A DNA stretch of 64,000 nt from Ciona savignyi (lineage: Eukaryota > Chordata > Ascidiacea > Phlebobranchia > Cionidae): NCBI GenBank assembly GCA_000149265.1, contig CH003293.1, positions 208,520 through 272,519 on the forward strand, written 5' to 3'. Below the pieces are notes generated by a model, which made no database searches, was not told where the DNA came from, and was given only the letters and a program-made list of their open reading frames with translations. The position numbers and the translations under genes are program-made. Below are positions 11,103 through 24,747 of this stretch, piece by piece. Every line of letters starts with the position of its first letter. The first letter of the stretch is position 1.

Positions 11103-14100
11103 CTACACTGCAGTTTCAGTTTTCACTCGTTTTCTAAATGAAGCAGTCCGTCCAAAAGCTACAGTGGCTGCTTTTATCACTCTCGTTTTTCTCCTCCGAA
11201 CAGGAGGAGTTGGGACCGCCGGGAACTCAGCCATGTCTGCTGCCGTTGGAGGGCGGGCAAGAGTCATCGTGCTGACCGAAGGTTTCATCAATGGAACGAA
11301 GTCTTTGGATTCATTGAACTGCAGCACCAAAAGATGAACAACACGCCAAACAGTGCCCGAAAACAAAAGTGATTTTAGTTAGTGGTGAAATGGAAACTTA
11401 AAAACGTGGTATTTGTTTTTGCTTAGTTATGAAACGTATTGAAATGTGGTTATTGCACTATTAGAGGTGAACTTAGAAAACCAAAGAAATAATATTTTGT
11501 TTCAAAACTATGAACAAAAATTTGATTTGGACTTTTTTAATTTAAACTTTCTTTTTAAAGCAGATACACTGTTTGATGATGGGGATTCAAAGCTACTGTC
11601 AAAAATATCAAATTTTCCCCTTGCATGATTTTGTTCGGAGTCGTTGCCGTCATGCACCTGTAAACTGGATGTGCTTCCCAGCCTATTTCCACGCCGATCC
11701 CGCTGTGGAGTGCACAGACTGGCGACACTCATGCTGGGAGTGAGGCCGGTGCCATCGCTCATTTCATCATCATCTACAGTGTCCCGTGATGTGGTGCTAT
11801 CTGCTCGACTTAAACCAATCGGAGGTCGTTGTTGCGACGGGCTGAGCATGTTGCCGACAGCTCGCTGAACAACACGTCGAGGCGTACGGCTGAACGAAAA
11901 TGCCCTGGTCAGTTTGCGGCTCGACTTTTTAGCAGCTCTGAAAAATAAGTAAAATGTTAGTATTTCTACAGAAATGAAGATTTAACAGAAAATAAAAGAA
12001 AGAAATGATTTTATTCGATTTTGAATTTTTTTATGAGAGTGATTCAGAGTAGAAAACAAACGTTCAAAATATCAACAGGATTTAAATCAATCACTATTGC
12101 AAAGAAATTCTTAAAACACCAGAAGTGTTCAAGTTACCTGACTGCCCGGCCTAAAGTTGAGCCAAGATCCACTGTGCAAACATCAAGTTCATGGGAGTTG
12201 ACAGAACAAATAAAATTGTCATCTATTGCCTTACACATGGTGTTTGCTCGATGTTTGGATAGCAAGCGCAGCAAACGGCTTTTTCCTACATTTGCTGCAT
12301 CATTCTCTTTGTCGTTGCTATTCGATTCATCCTGCTTGGCGGAAAACAAAAAGATTCAGACCAAATCCATTACCAGCACAATATATTCACATTTGCATAT
12401 TTTTAGTATGAATTATTAAATAGGCATGGAAGCAGAAATAACTGGGTGATAAACCTACAAGAATATAAACCAGAAGAAAACCTGGTTATCTACAGCATAA
12501 CCATGGGGCTCAGGCAAATGGTTAACTAAGTACAATAAAATACATGAAAGAGATACTTTAAACAATACATAACAGCGCAAGGAGTAAGGAAGAAAAGTAT
12601 TAACAAAATATTTCAAGGTCCATTACAGCTTCATCAGTCAAATAGTTAAGCAATATTAGTCTTGCTAGTTGTATATTGCAACAACATCAACCATTGCTTT
12701 CTGTCTAAGGCTGTTCATTGTTTATGGTTCACCAGTGTGCAATATGTGGAGCTGTGTTGCATCTTGCATGGTGGTTAAGTATAATACATGCTGTTACCTC
12801 TTTCGACTGATTGGTGCTATCCTGAGAGCATGACATCACTTTGAAAGTATACAACCAGTCTTGTGTGTCTGTCGGCGTGCGGCAGAACAGAGAAATTGCA
12901 TTTTGACAATCTATATCAATTTATATTACTGTTTGATTTAAGCAATTGGATTGATAACAAAAAGTTAAATAAAGCGATAACAATTTTATAAGAGGGTTTT
13001 TGAATTCGTTACTCTTAAGAGATTCGAATCCCTTGAAACCAAAATTTTACTTTGACCATTAATTCTTAGCAATATTGTAAGTTGCAACAAATTGGATTGG
13101 GAATGAAATATGTTTAATCCAAGCATACTACCTTCAGAATCGTTTATGTTGACTACTTTTTTGATATGTGAAAGTGACATAAGTTTGATGTGTTTTAAAC
13201 ATCGGATCGCAGATGGTGGACGAGCATGAACGTTTGGGCTCTTCATACTCTGGCTCTTCATCCCACGCCGACGCTTTGCAACCTGCCATGAATTGCTGTG
13301 TAAGATCCAAACACATTAAGTCACTGCGTACTTGTTACTTGTGTGATCACTTACAAGACAAATAAGAAATGTTTATGTTGACAAACTAAAAAATGGAAAT
13401 TATTCTAAATCCAACGTCATGGTTAAAATACTGGACATCATTAAACCAGATAACGATTCGAAATATAATAGGCCTACAGTTCAAAACAACAAAATACAAT
13501 AATTTCTAATAGCCTAAGGAAATACAAGCGATTTAGGCATGCGTTCCTTATATTTATCTTATTAAAATTTCTGAATTGTCAAGTCAGCAAAAATGGGTGC
13601 ATGGATCAAAGCGACACAGTCTCTCAGAGATTTGATTGACAGCTAGGTGCTAGCATAAGCTTTAAAACGTTTCTTTATAGTAATGCGGGTAGCAAATTAG
13701 GTGGTGGACAAAGTAAGTGTAGGCCAACTCGTACAAAATACACAAGTAAGCGAACTCACACATTTGCATCAAGTGACAACAGGTAATAAAATAGTAAAAC
13801 TGACATTGCTGCTGTTATGAACAGATGTATTTGTGGACTATTGTTACAATCTGATTTATGGCAATGTAGAGTAATAAAAATAAAGTATTATTTAAAAAGT
13901 TGTGTACTGATTAACTATTAACAGTTTATAAATACAAGGGCAGGTCAAATGACTGTGATGATTTGAGCATTGACCTTCAGTTGTATATCGTGGAAGCTTA
14001 GGAAATGCATCAACCAGCCCACTTACTTCAATACAGTCCGAGAAGACAAAGAGACTTATGTGATCTCCTTTATTACACAGGTTGTCATCCACAACTATCA

Positions 14101-17100
14101 TCTCGGCTCTTGCAACAAATTGCCTGAAACAAAAAATTCAAAAATATTCAAGTTTGTATTTATCAGCAAAAATATCAGAGCAATAACCGTCCTAGACGAA
14201 AAGGTGTATTGGCCTTAAAAGACAATTTTTATTTTCATGTATATATATATCGGAAAATGCATCGATTAAGCTGCTGAATGTTTTTAACGAATACTTGCAC
14301 TCATGTATTTCCTTAAGGTTTCTTAAACATTTCTATAAGTATAAGGACTATTATCGAATATTACATGTATAAAGGGGGCACCTGTGTGATGAAACTATGG
14401 TTGGAGGACATCCTTCCACTTCGTATACAATGTCAAATATCTGTTTCTGTGATTCAGTTTTTCGTTTATCTTCATTGATGTACGTCATTACTTTCTTAAG
14501 CGCGTCAATCGACGATTGTATGTTGGATATATCCGGGTGGTCGCTGTTCTCCCTTTCGGTGTGCTTCTTAATATCTGTGCTCACAAAGCGTTAATACATG
14601 GTGCTATGTTGAAAGGTAGTCACTTGGTTTGTGATAAAATTTTAACCAAGTAGTCTCAGTTTTTTTTTTGCACTATGCTTATAGTGAGAAGTAGCATTCA
14701 ACAGTAATTATAAGCAAAACTGCCCAAAACCAAAAACAAAAAAGGAATAAGACATGATGACCAAGGGTTATGCTGTATTTTTATCCAGACAGTGTATTCC
14801 TTTGAAACTGTTATATATATTTATCCACCCTGTAGGCTTCGTATTTAACTAACATTTATACTTTAAATGTACTTGGTCACAAAGATAAGCCAATAAGCAT
14901 TATCTCCATATATTAGAAGACAATTAACTAAAATAATTTGCCATTCAATATGATGTGCAATATCCATGTGTCAGCAAGTTTGGCTCTACACCAACCTTGT
15001 AAAAGCAAAATGATCCTCGGCACACGTTGTACTGGATTGATCAGGAGTTCGGCGAGCGTTTGCCTCCCACACTCCCGCTTGGCGTGATTGATTTTAAGGA
15101 ATGCATGAAATCTGGATGATCGCGACTCGCACCGAGTAATCGTCTCCACGCTCGATTCAAAGAAATTAACAAACGGAGGATAGCACCGTCCAATTTCCTC
15201 AGCCTACAAACATTTCCTGGTTAGCATTTAATTAACAAACTGTTATTGAGTATTAGACTAGTATTGTGCACTTTGAACTGAGATTTAAACTATTTGATTG
15301 TTCGTGGCCAGCAGTTGAGATTTAATATGGTTAGATTTATCACTGGCAACTTAGACGAGTTGAAAGAAGTAACACCTTCAAATGTAGTATAGCTCTTGTG
15401 CAGATACAGGATTGAGACTAACATTTCATCTTATTTGTGCTGCTAGTAAGTGAGAAAAGACAGAAATTCACATCCGACATTGGTGATAAAATCATAAATA
15501 AAATTATAAATACCCAATCTATTTTGACAGCGCGTGGAAATACAGTTAAAAGAATAAGACTTAATATTATGCATTAATAAAGTATATTTAGTCAACTGGT
15601 ATCTGTTTACTTGATGTTAAGTGTAAGTGCTTTTCAGTATTTTATAATATTAAATTTTACATGAGAATAATAGAAAAAGCCGATTTCAAAGGATAGAGAG
15701 TATGTTTGTTAATACCAATCTTACAGCTTTGCTGGATTTGCTATTTAATATCTTGTTGAATCTTGCATAACTGCCTGGCTTATTACCAATTGTCATAAAA
15801 TATGGTTATTAGATGAGCTATTGTTGTAAATTAACATCATAGTATAAAACGGAAAGAATTAAGAAACATGATTTCTGTCACAACAACCTCGGTCATATTT
15901 AACAAAAGTAATTAAAATATTGTTTGATATGTGGAAGGTGAAAGGGTTGGAATATTTGGTCTCAAATAGTTTGTAATCGGTGCAACAGCAACACATGCTT
16001 AAATTTTTTTAATGCAATGTGAGAGGCCAATTATCTGCTAGGATCAGATATAAATGGACTTTGCTATTTTAAATCTTAAACCTTCTATTTCATTCAGTAT
16101 TTTAGTAATAGTACTGATATTCTATTGTAATCAGTTACATTTTCTGCAATTTGCAGTTTTCCTTCCTTTTATTGTTTTATACACATGTGTAAACAGGACA
16201 AGGTAATTTAGTATGTTAAGGAACTGACAGGACATGTGATCTGAAATCTTAATATAAAGCTCACCAGTGCTAAGCATACAACACAACTTATTTAGACCAC
16301 ACCGGGCACACTCTTACATATTTTAGCACAATTTGGCCGATACAGGTGGTATCATTCCATTGTTGCATGACATTCTGCAGGTCTTTGCTCATATTTTGAT
16401 GCACAAGTTCGATTTCAGGTAGAGATCCAAATATCGCTTTCACATCCTCACTAGCCAATATTGGTCCACCAGCTTGATTGGGAGCATCCAACGGTTTCTT
16501 GAATAACTTTAGAAAAATAGAATCGTCCATCAGAAATGTGTTATGATTGGTACCGTTCCATACTTACATTCAAAATGGTATGCAGAATTCCAACATAGTT
16601 TTTTTCCGTTTGTAGAAGCTCCATAGCTACTTGATACCTAGCGGTAACTATTGCAGCTGGACTGGATGTTTGTTCTGTAAAATAAAAAAAAGTCTTTTCA
16701 ACTCTTTTCCATCGTAGTTATTTTTAAACTAAAAAGATTCTAAACGACAAGTAATAACTCTGACCAGGCAAAAATGTTGCACAAGGTCTTTATTTAACTA
16801 CCTTCGTCTATAATATCCTCCTCCTCCTCAATTGGCTCAAAACTGGTATTGACAGTTTGGTTTTCTTCATTTAATGAAAATTCTGGATTGTTTTCACCTG
16901 ACCTCGAATGACCTGTTGTGAACAAGCTGAGTCTACGAACTACACCTGAAGCGCTGACTTGCAAAGTGTCAACAGAAAGTGATAAACGTTTCCGACGCTT
17001 AAATGATCTTGTTCCAGACTTTTTACATGGCGGTGGTGTGGCCAAAGGAGTTTTAAAATCACTTACTTCTGCAAATAACGAACAGACTAGTTGTAAAATG

Positions 17101-20100
17101 AAAGTAAAAAACATTTTTCTTGTGAACTTTGATACCTGTTTGAGATACAGTTGCTTTGAGATCCTCACCCTTTCTCTTTGTTGCTAACTTGCTTTGAGAT
17201 TTTACATTGCAATTGTATGGCTTCATTTCATGGACTTTTAAATTACCTAATGATCTATTCTTCTCTGTATCATCTTTGCGCTGCTGTAATCTTTTTTCTA
17301 ACCTAACCACTGAACTTATTTCCACATTCATGGGAGGTGTGTTTCGGGAATTTCTACATATTTTGCGTCTCACTGTTGAAATGTGTTTTGGAGCTTGTGC
17401 ATGATTAACTCGATGAAGAATTGATGAAATATTTGTCCCTCGATTCTCTGCACCTGGAGTGGATTTAACCTTCACTAAAACATTTTTCTCAAAGCTCAAA
17501 AAAGCGGAAATGCAGAATACAAAGTTGAGGATCAGTAAATCTATTCAAAAACACTAAGCAATATTAAGAATGGAAATAGGTCAAAAATCCAGGTGTTCAA
17601 TGCATGTTAAAAATATTTTGGAATATTACTTAAATTTTCCATGCAATTTTCACTGAAGAGGTGGCAACAGAGCTACACCATCATTTACGTTCGATCGAGT
17701 TTTTTTTTTTTTTTTTGGTGGTTAACCAAAAAAAAGGAAAATTGTGCACTTAGTGCGAGTTGGTGGTCTTAGACCGATCCCCTTGTGCAATGTGGAAATT
17801 AATCCACTGAGGGAGGTTTCCCTAGTATGTGGTTGCTGGCAGAGACACCCTTCTCAGGCATCTCTCCACAGCAGGGAGGGGGTTCTATTGCTTAAGGTAA
17901 CCCGAAAACCTATATTCACGCCCTATAGTGGTGAGACTGGAGACAGCGCTGGCTAACCGCACTACTACAGAGTAATGCGATTCTCGCAGCTCAGACCTAG
18001 CCTTTCGAGTTCACATGTTACCGAAGTAACGTAACCCTAGGGCCGGTAGAGGTGAATTTAGGTCCCGTTCATACCTAATGAATAAAGCAAGAAAAATATT
18101 CTTGCCTTATTCAAATAGAATCTACCACCAAAATAGTAACAAAGCTGCTAACTTTTGATGTCATACCTCTTTTAAAGACATTATCTGGAGTTTGTGGAGA
18201 CAACACACTGGTTGTTGTGCTGCATGACATGTCCAACATTGAATCTGGGATGCACGCTGATGTATCAGTTGACTGACGTTTACGTGGAGGCAGTTGCCTT
18301 GAGTTTTCCCCATTAGTTTCCTGCATAACCAGTATTAATTATCCATTATAAAATTCGGGTTGGACTCAATTGTCTTAAAAATTGAACATAAATTTAAAAG
18401 AACAAAATAGACAAATGTATTTTGGCTTAGTGCTGTATACCTGTGCTAGTTTTGCAAGTGTTTCTTCGCGAAGTCTGGATCGCTTTCGAGAAAAAGAAGT
18501 TTTTCCTGCAGAGGCTCTTGTTGAGCGCATAGATAAGCCACTGGTGGAACCTCTCCACTTCGGAGTGCCTTTATTAAAAATCCCGGTTCGTGTCAATCAC
18601 TGATCTTTAACTTTAACAGAAGAGTAAAAGACTTACCCAACAGAGAAGAAGTGGTTGAGCTTCGAGTCATTCTTGCAGGATACTCAACTCGTTCAAATAT
18701 ATACATCGACTCTGCCGCTTTTGCTTCTATTTGGATACTGCCCCAAAACCACTGCAATAGTAAAAACGTGTCAAATCAACTATCATAGGTACTGTACATT
18801 TTATCTTGCAGTGTATCTGTGTATCTATGAAGGGTCTTTTTAAAATTGATTGTATTCTACATGTTTTTTTTCTGAAAATGAATAGTAAATTAAGATATTA
18901 AAAATATATATAACAAGTCATAAAATAGAATTTATAAAATGTTACTAAAACACCTCACTGCCCAATATAATAACAAGCAACTACTACTGGGTAATAATGA
19001 GCAGAGTTGCCTTAGAAAAAAGATAAGTCAGTATTTTGATGTGGGAATACATTTCGCTAAAAAACACAGGTGTAGGATTAACCGTGTTATATTCTTATAT
19101 ACCGGTATTATATATATATATATAATATATATAGAAGTTGTTTTACTTTGAATATTAGTAAAAGTTGTATGTATAATCAGCAATCACGATTTTAAATGCA
19201 GAGGCCGTGATGGCATTTTTAGTAAAGGTCATTAAGTGATCTTATGATCATGATCGGTACAGCCCCAATAATTACCAGTTGAAGGTCATGATTACCCAAT
19301 ACCCACATGCTATAGTTTTGATACACTCTACATCCCGCGACTGGTTTGGAAATTTTAAACTGTCCACTTTACAACGAAGCAAAAATTACCTCTTGGACAA
19401 CAATATATAGTTTTCCTTGAGGTTGAAACGGAAGTGAAGTGACCGTGCTCTCTTCCACCACGAGGTGAGTGCAAGATAGATCACCAGCATCTGCTACTAA
19501 TCCTCCCTGATCTCGAGTTTGCTCTTCCATGTGACTCTTCTCATGATCTAGTGAAATAGGGACTTTTTAAAATACGCCATTCAGTCTTAAACTCTCAAAA
19601 GAACATGAATCTTCATTATCATATTAGTCATGCATTGTTATTTTCCATAAGGGCACAGGAATTCTGTTTTATAATTGGATAAAAAAAATTCAAAGAAATA
19701 GTTGCATTAACCAGGAGATCAACAGCAGTGTCAAAGAAATAATTTATGTTTGTTATTATTGCATCCTTGTATAGAATATTAACAAAATTACATTCAAATC
19801 CGAATGTGGGAATAACAGTTTTAATACAACAGCATTTGTTAAAATGCTACATTTATGAAGTAGATTCTTTACCAGAAAAGCCCAGAAAACTAAGTGTACA
19901 TCCTTCAAAAGGCTTTGATTTGCATGGAACAAGAAATTCATCGTCAGTTGCTTTGCACGGCTCATCACGATGACGTGCTGCCCAACATCTGTGGATCCAT
20001 TCCTCTTTCATTACAGCTGTGCCAAGACTAACAGCTGTCTGAAATTATCAGTCACGTTAACAGTTGAGATAGACATGAAAGTGTGTACCTAATTACAAAA

Positions 20101-22092
20101 AAAACATGCTTATAATATAATTGGATAACCAGTACGCGGCGGTACTAAGTTTGGTAACTATCAAGTTATTTTATACATCTGCCGCCATCACCATATTAAC
20201 AAATACACAAGTAGGCTTTTGTATATAAAGGTACAAAAGTGCAACTGTACAAATTTAACATTACTAGTATAAAATCCACCGATGCAACAAGAAATCTCGT
20301 TGTTTAATAATCAACAATAATACAAATGCACCAACCCTATACTTGGGACCATGTAATGTGTTGGTCACAAGGTAGTCTATTTTCGAGCTCATGTCCTTCC
20401 TAATACAAGCGCCCATGTAATGACAAAGGGTAACCAAGTGTGCAAGATGCTCCTTTGTTTTAAAGTTGGTGAAGCAGAGATTCAATCCTTGCATGCAAGT
20501 ACAATACAAAGGCCGAGATGTGTATGGTAGCGGCTGAGAAAAAAAACAATGGTTAACATCAATATATTATTTAGATTGCTTGAATGTCTAAAAATTTCTA
20601 AAAACTGTTGTTTTTATCCAGTATTAGCTAACAAAACACATCGCAGTTAAATAGCAACTAATGTTAAATAATAAAAATTGTATATAATATTGAGATTAAA
20701 CTAAATACTTCTTTAGTCTGTATTTTGTACTAACATTAACAATCCATTACCACTACTAAAAATAATTTATTACAGACTAATATATATATCTGAAATTACC
20801 TCATTAGTTGCAACTATAGTACCAATCACAGGAGCGCCAAGAATTCGGTTGTCTGTGCTTTTCAGGGTATCAAATATTTTGCCATCAAAATCATCCATAA
20901 TAAACACAGTTTCATAATAAGGGTCGTCTTCTTCTGCATATTCCATTCCATCCGTGGATGTCAAGTAAGGAATGTTCAGTTCCTTGAAAAATACATAAAT
21001 AATTTGTTTTTGTTTTTTTCATTTAGGTACGGATAAAAAAACAGATATGTGACATTTCTATCTTTACTTGTGGGGAAATTACATTGTAAGGATTTATAAA
21101 TATTTATCGTCTGATACCTCTTCTCAACGATCCAATTACCAAAACTATTGGAGTGTGCTGTATATGATTGAAATGTCGTTGATACTGATTTAGTTGAATC
21201 CTATATCTACTAAGAGGTCTAGCATGTTCACCACAATGTGTAGCTTCCACATATGTAATATAAGTTAAAAAAATCTAAGCACAATAAACATGCAATGCAG
21301 CCACATGCTTAATTAGTATATTATTTAAGAGGTACTCCTGATACTGCAACCAAATATACTTTCCAAATGCAATAACAGGTGAAGAAAAACATTGCTTGAA
21401 ATGTGAATTAGTATTTTTAGACTTTTAGTTGGTATTTTAAGCTGTGATTAGGTTTGCTGCAAAAAATTGCAAGGCATTTTTACCATGTTCAATACTTTGT
21501 GTCGATATTTTGGCTTTGAACCCTTTATTGGTTTCACTATTTCAACAACCAACACCTCTATTAGTTTGACACACTGCCAAAGGGAAATTTAGATTGTAAT
21601 TACTTATGTTATATATATATATATAATATACATGTCCTATGTGAATATACAATAATGTGTGTGATGAATTGATTCAGATCAGAAAAATGTAGAAATTAAG
21701 CATTGATTTCCCACTTTACAATATTGCCAAATAATGATTACAGAGAAAGAAATCGGGAACTTTTTCGCTAATAGCACAGTAGGAAGTTATATGGCCCCTG
21801 CACCCTTTGTTTATGATTTCTGTAACAGAACTGTAAAGAGCAGTTTCGACTAGGTATTAAAAAAATAAAATTATAGTTTAATAATGTTTGATAACAAGGA
21901 AAACATGTCGCGTATAAAAATGATATTTACCTTTAATTGCTTAATGAGCTTTTCATTATTTATGGCAGATCCGATGAGACACACTCGGGTTTCTATAGAA
22001 GGATGACGTTCTGACTGCTCATTTGTACCATCGGATGCACCAGTGGATGACAACTTAATACTTTGGTTCGATGATACGCTACTAACTTCCAT
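11103..22092 (-). CDS. ECT2: ECT2-like Rho guanine nucleotide exchange factor
   Basis: ECT2 activates RhoA at the spindle midzone for cytokinesis. I traced 20 coding exons on the minus strand with matching phases: 22092-21931, 20982-20800, 20533-20336, 20038-19873, 19547-19390, 18751-18637, 18568-18441, 18320-18167, 17474-17136, 17068-16802, 16674-16568, 16506-16318, 15203-14996, 14574-14382, 14123-14027, 13282-13132, 12910-12798, 12331-12138, 11937-11658, 11318-11103. They sum to 3,618 nt, or 1,205 residues. N-terminal BRCT repeats span about 35-310 (ETRVCLIGSA, RPLYCTCMQGLNLCFT, WFWGSIQIEAKA). The DH domain is about 636-855 (ECGRQTLAELLINPVQRVP, MTYINEDKRKTESQKQIFD). PH is about 880-1005 and the basic tail has KLTRAFSFSRTPRR. 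The BRCT-DH linker (about 328-625) is much longer than in human ECT2, mostly from exons 17474-17136 and 17068-16802. The last two exon joins are the least certain. Confidence 0.93.
17640..18065 (-). mobile_element. SINE-like insertion with A-rich end inside an ECT2 intron
   Basis: A segment richer in G+C than its surroundings lies in the intron 17475-18166. Read on the minus strand it ends in two A-rich tracts, the outer one about 18 A (plus-strand T run at 17701-17717). This looks like a retroposed sequence. I recognise no family, no clear pol III promoter and no target duplication. Confidence 0.35.
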
Positions 22093-22601
22093 GGTATAGT
22101 GTCACTGATGTTTCCTCTTTAAATAAAATTTATATTAAAAATGGGTACAGCTCATACTTCTACACAGTAAGCTTTACCTATGTACATAGAGGTTATATTA
22201 AAAGTTGTTAACTAACAACAAAACTTTCCACATGCATGAAACTCTACACTGCTGCGTTAGACCGTTTTTGACTTGCCTGTTTTCAACTTATTTCAATGAT
22301 ATAGTATTTCAAATAAATGTTTATGTTAGTCTACTGCAAAATAAATATAACATCTTGGTAAATGTTAACATGTAAACTTTCAGATTAGGGTAAAATTTGT
22401 ACCTAAAAATCTCATCCTATGACTTATTTTTAAACCTTGGTTAAAATGTAATTATAATTAAAACCATTAGGGTATAGCGGTACAGGTTAGCGTTTTTTTG
22501 TCAAACTTTTACACTGTTCATTAATTATCAGATCAAATCATAATTTTCTTTAACCTTATGAAGCGAACTAATCTGTGGTAACATTAAAATAAAACAATTA
22601 C

Positions 22602-22690
22602 CTTAATACTACGGAAAGCGCTCCGTCTCCAACAGTCTCAGTTCAAAACATCCCGCACAGATAGTGTTGATATACGAAGTCTGATTGGCT
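22602..22690 (-). promoter_or_regulatory. ECT2 promoter and non-coding exon 1
   Basis: A splice donor (TTAAG|GTAATT, minus strand) ends a probable 5' UTR exon at 22602. It would join an acceptor near 22115, just ahead of the ATG at 22092. Upstream on the minus strand are GCGGG (22656-22652), a 4-nt spacer and TTTGAA (22647-22642), matching the CDE/CHR arrangement of G2/M genes. CCAAT lies at 22688-22684. The start site itself is not visible. Confidence 0.5.
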
Positions 22691-23040
22691 AACGCAGTGA
22701 AGCAATTAAGAAGCCGCATGGCGACAAGTGAAAGTAAAAGCAGCGTCGTAAAGAAGTTTCTTAAATTTTTAATAACTAGTTTGGATTAATTTAGATTTTA
22801 CCTTTAATGTTAAATTAAATTTCTGTATTACAATTTTTAATGTTGTTGGTTAAATTTAATAAACTTTGACTCTTAATATCATCAAAAAATTATTCTACGT
22901 TTTTTATATTTTTAATAAATATATTTACTTAATTAAAACTGGGCGGATATTTCTATAAAATTATCTACTGAGCGAATTTATCTGCAACAACAGTTAAGTT
23001 ATTTCGATATCCGATACGGTTCGCTGAGCACAACAGTTTG

Positions 23041-23170
23041 CCACCTTTGTTCTTGTTTGCGTTGGTTTTGTGTTGTCGTCTCGTGACCTGTAAATTAATA
23101 ATGGCGAAAGACGAAATTCGTTATTATCATTTTAGGTATGGAAAGGACTGGAAATAATGCTTTGAAGCCG
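23041..23170 (+). other. Probable 5' UTR exon of RMND5 with a short uORF
   Basis: A donor (GAAGCCG|GTATGTG) ends at 23170 and an acceptor (GGTCTAG) precedes 24718, 30 nt upstream of the RMND5 ATG. The exon holds an 18-codon open frame, 23101-23157, starting MAKDEIRYY in a good context (ataATGG). About 350-450 bp separate it from ECT2 exon 1, so the two genes probably share a divergent promoter. The 5' end is approximate. Confidence 0.45.
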
Positions 23171-23416
23171 GTATGTGAATTTTTTTGAAGACAGCTTGTA
23201 TTAAAACCTAACGCACTGTCTTAAGTAAACACTGATTGTATATTGTATTCTTATCTTGTTGTTAAAACTTGTTATCAATATGTGGTAGACTAAAATGCAA
23301 CTATGATTTTTTTTAAATTACCAAAAATACGTGGAATATATATTTTTGTTACTTTAGCATCAGACATTTTTATTTTCCTGACGTCTGTTCTAAGTTGTTT
23401 CAGACAGTGCTACTCT

Positions 23417-23590
23417 TTCCCGGGCAACACCAAAAGGAGGGAAGGAGGGAAACTGCTCACTAAAACTATGAAAAGTAATTTAAACCCTGCCCTAAACACT
23501 GACCTTCACCAGAACTAACAACCCCATGTTTAAAACTAACTCTATGTCATTTTCTTCATTTTAGTGTGCAGTTTTCCTCATTCCTGCCTT
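23417..23590. repeat. Dispersed repeat related to the 59.1-59.7 kb fold-back
   Basis: It contains 'ggagggaaactgctcac' and 'ccccatgtttaaaactaac', both also present in the arms at 59.1-59.7 kb. It lies in the RMND5 5' UTR intron and carries no gene. The rest of the intron to 24717 is AT-rich and featureless. Confidence 0.5.
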
Positions 23591-24747
23591 CCCGCTTTCC
23601 CTTTTAGTTTTACACATCTTTCTGGGTCGCTCTAAAAGATAACTGAACGAAATAAGAGAGTGTAACATTTTTTGTTTTTCACAACATATTTCATATTTAA
23701 ATGCCATTAAATAAATCATAATTAAACGCAGTCAAAAACCCTGTTATTTTCTCAAATCTAGTTTGTTTAAACATTAAGTTGTGGAAAAAACTTGTGCACT
23801 TGTTTATGGTTGATTGTCAACTTTGAATTTGTAAGCTTACATAGGCTAGCAATTCATTTTGTGTTTGGATCTAATATTTAAGTTTCTCTTTTAAATGTCA
23901 GGGATGAGACAAGGTTAGTTTCAGATGCTCGGGTTATTTGTAAAGTTAACTTTTATTTGTTCTTCTCTCATGCATTGAATGCCATTTTTAACTGTGGGAG
24001 AACCCAATCTCCACCAGCTATTTTTTATATTGATTGATTTGCAATGACAAATTCCGACTACAACTCTTTTTAAATCATCCTTTCCACTTGGACCAGTGTA
24101 CTTTTTGTGTTTTGACACTTCCATATTGTACCATATTTACCGAACAGGCAACCATAAATCAAGTTTAATTATTTTACCAATTAATATTAAATCATAGGGT
24201 TGTTAAGTATGTTGCTTGCTTTTTGGATTGTTTTAAGTAGTTATAGAAATAGACTGATTTTAATTGTGCCATTATGTCTGGAATTGATATGTAGTTAGCC
24301 TACTCATATATAATAGAAAATATGAAAAACAAATATTTAGTTAATTTTGCAGTTGAAATTTTACACTGGACAAAAAAAGAATGCAACCGAATACAGAAAT
24401 CGATGCAAGCATAATCCGATTTATAAAAATTGAAATATTTGTTTATAATCAATCAGAAATAAATTAGCAGATTTGCTCATTTTGTATTGTATTTCTGATT
24501 TCTGTATGTTCTGTTAAATGTATCTTGTCATCTGTCATTTTTATATTTTTCGTGTTATGAAAAATTAGTTAGGTCACTCTGACACTGAAAGATTGAAACT
24601 TAAATTTTAATTTGTTTTGTTTGAAAATGAGTCAATTTCCAAAGCGTCTTAATATAAAAAGAATTATATTGGCTTTATTTTTTTTCACTAATTAACCATT
24701 CAAATATTTTGGTCTAGGCAGGAATGCAGATTTTCCTAATTGTATAA

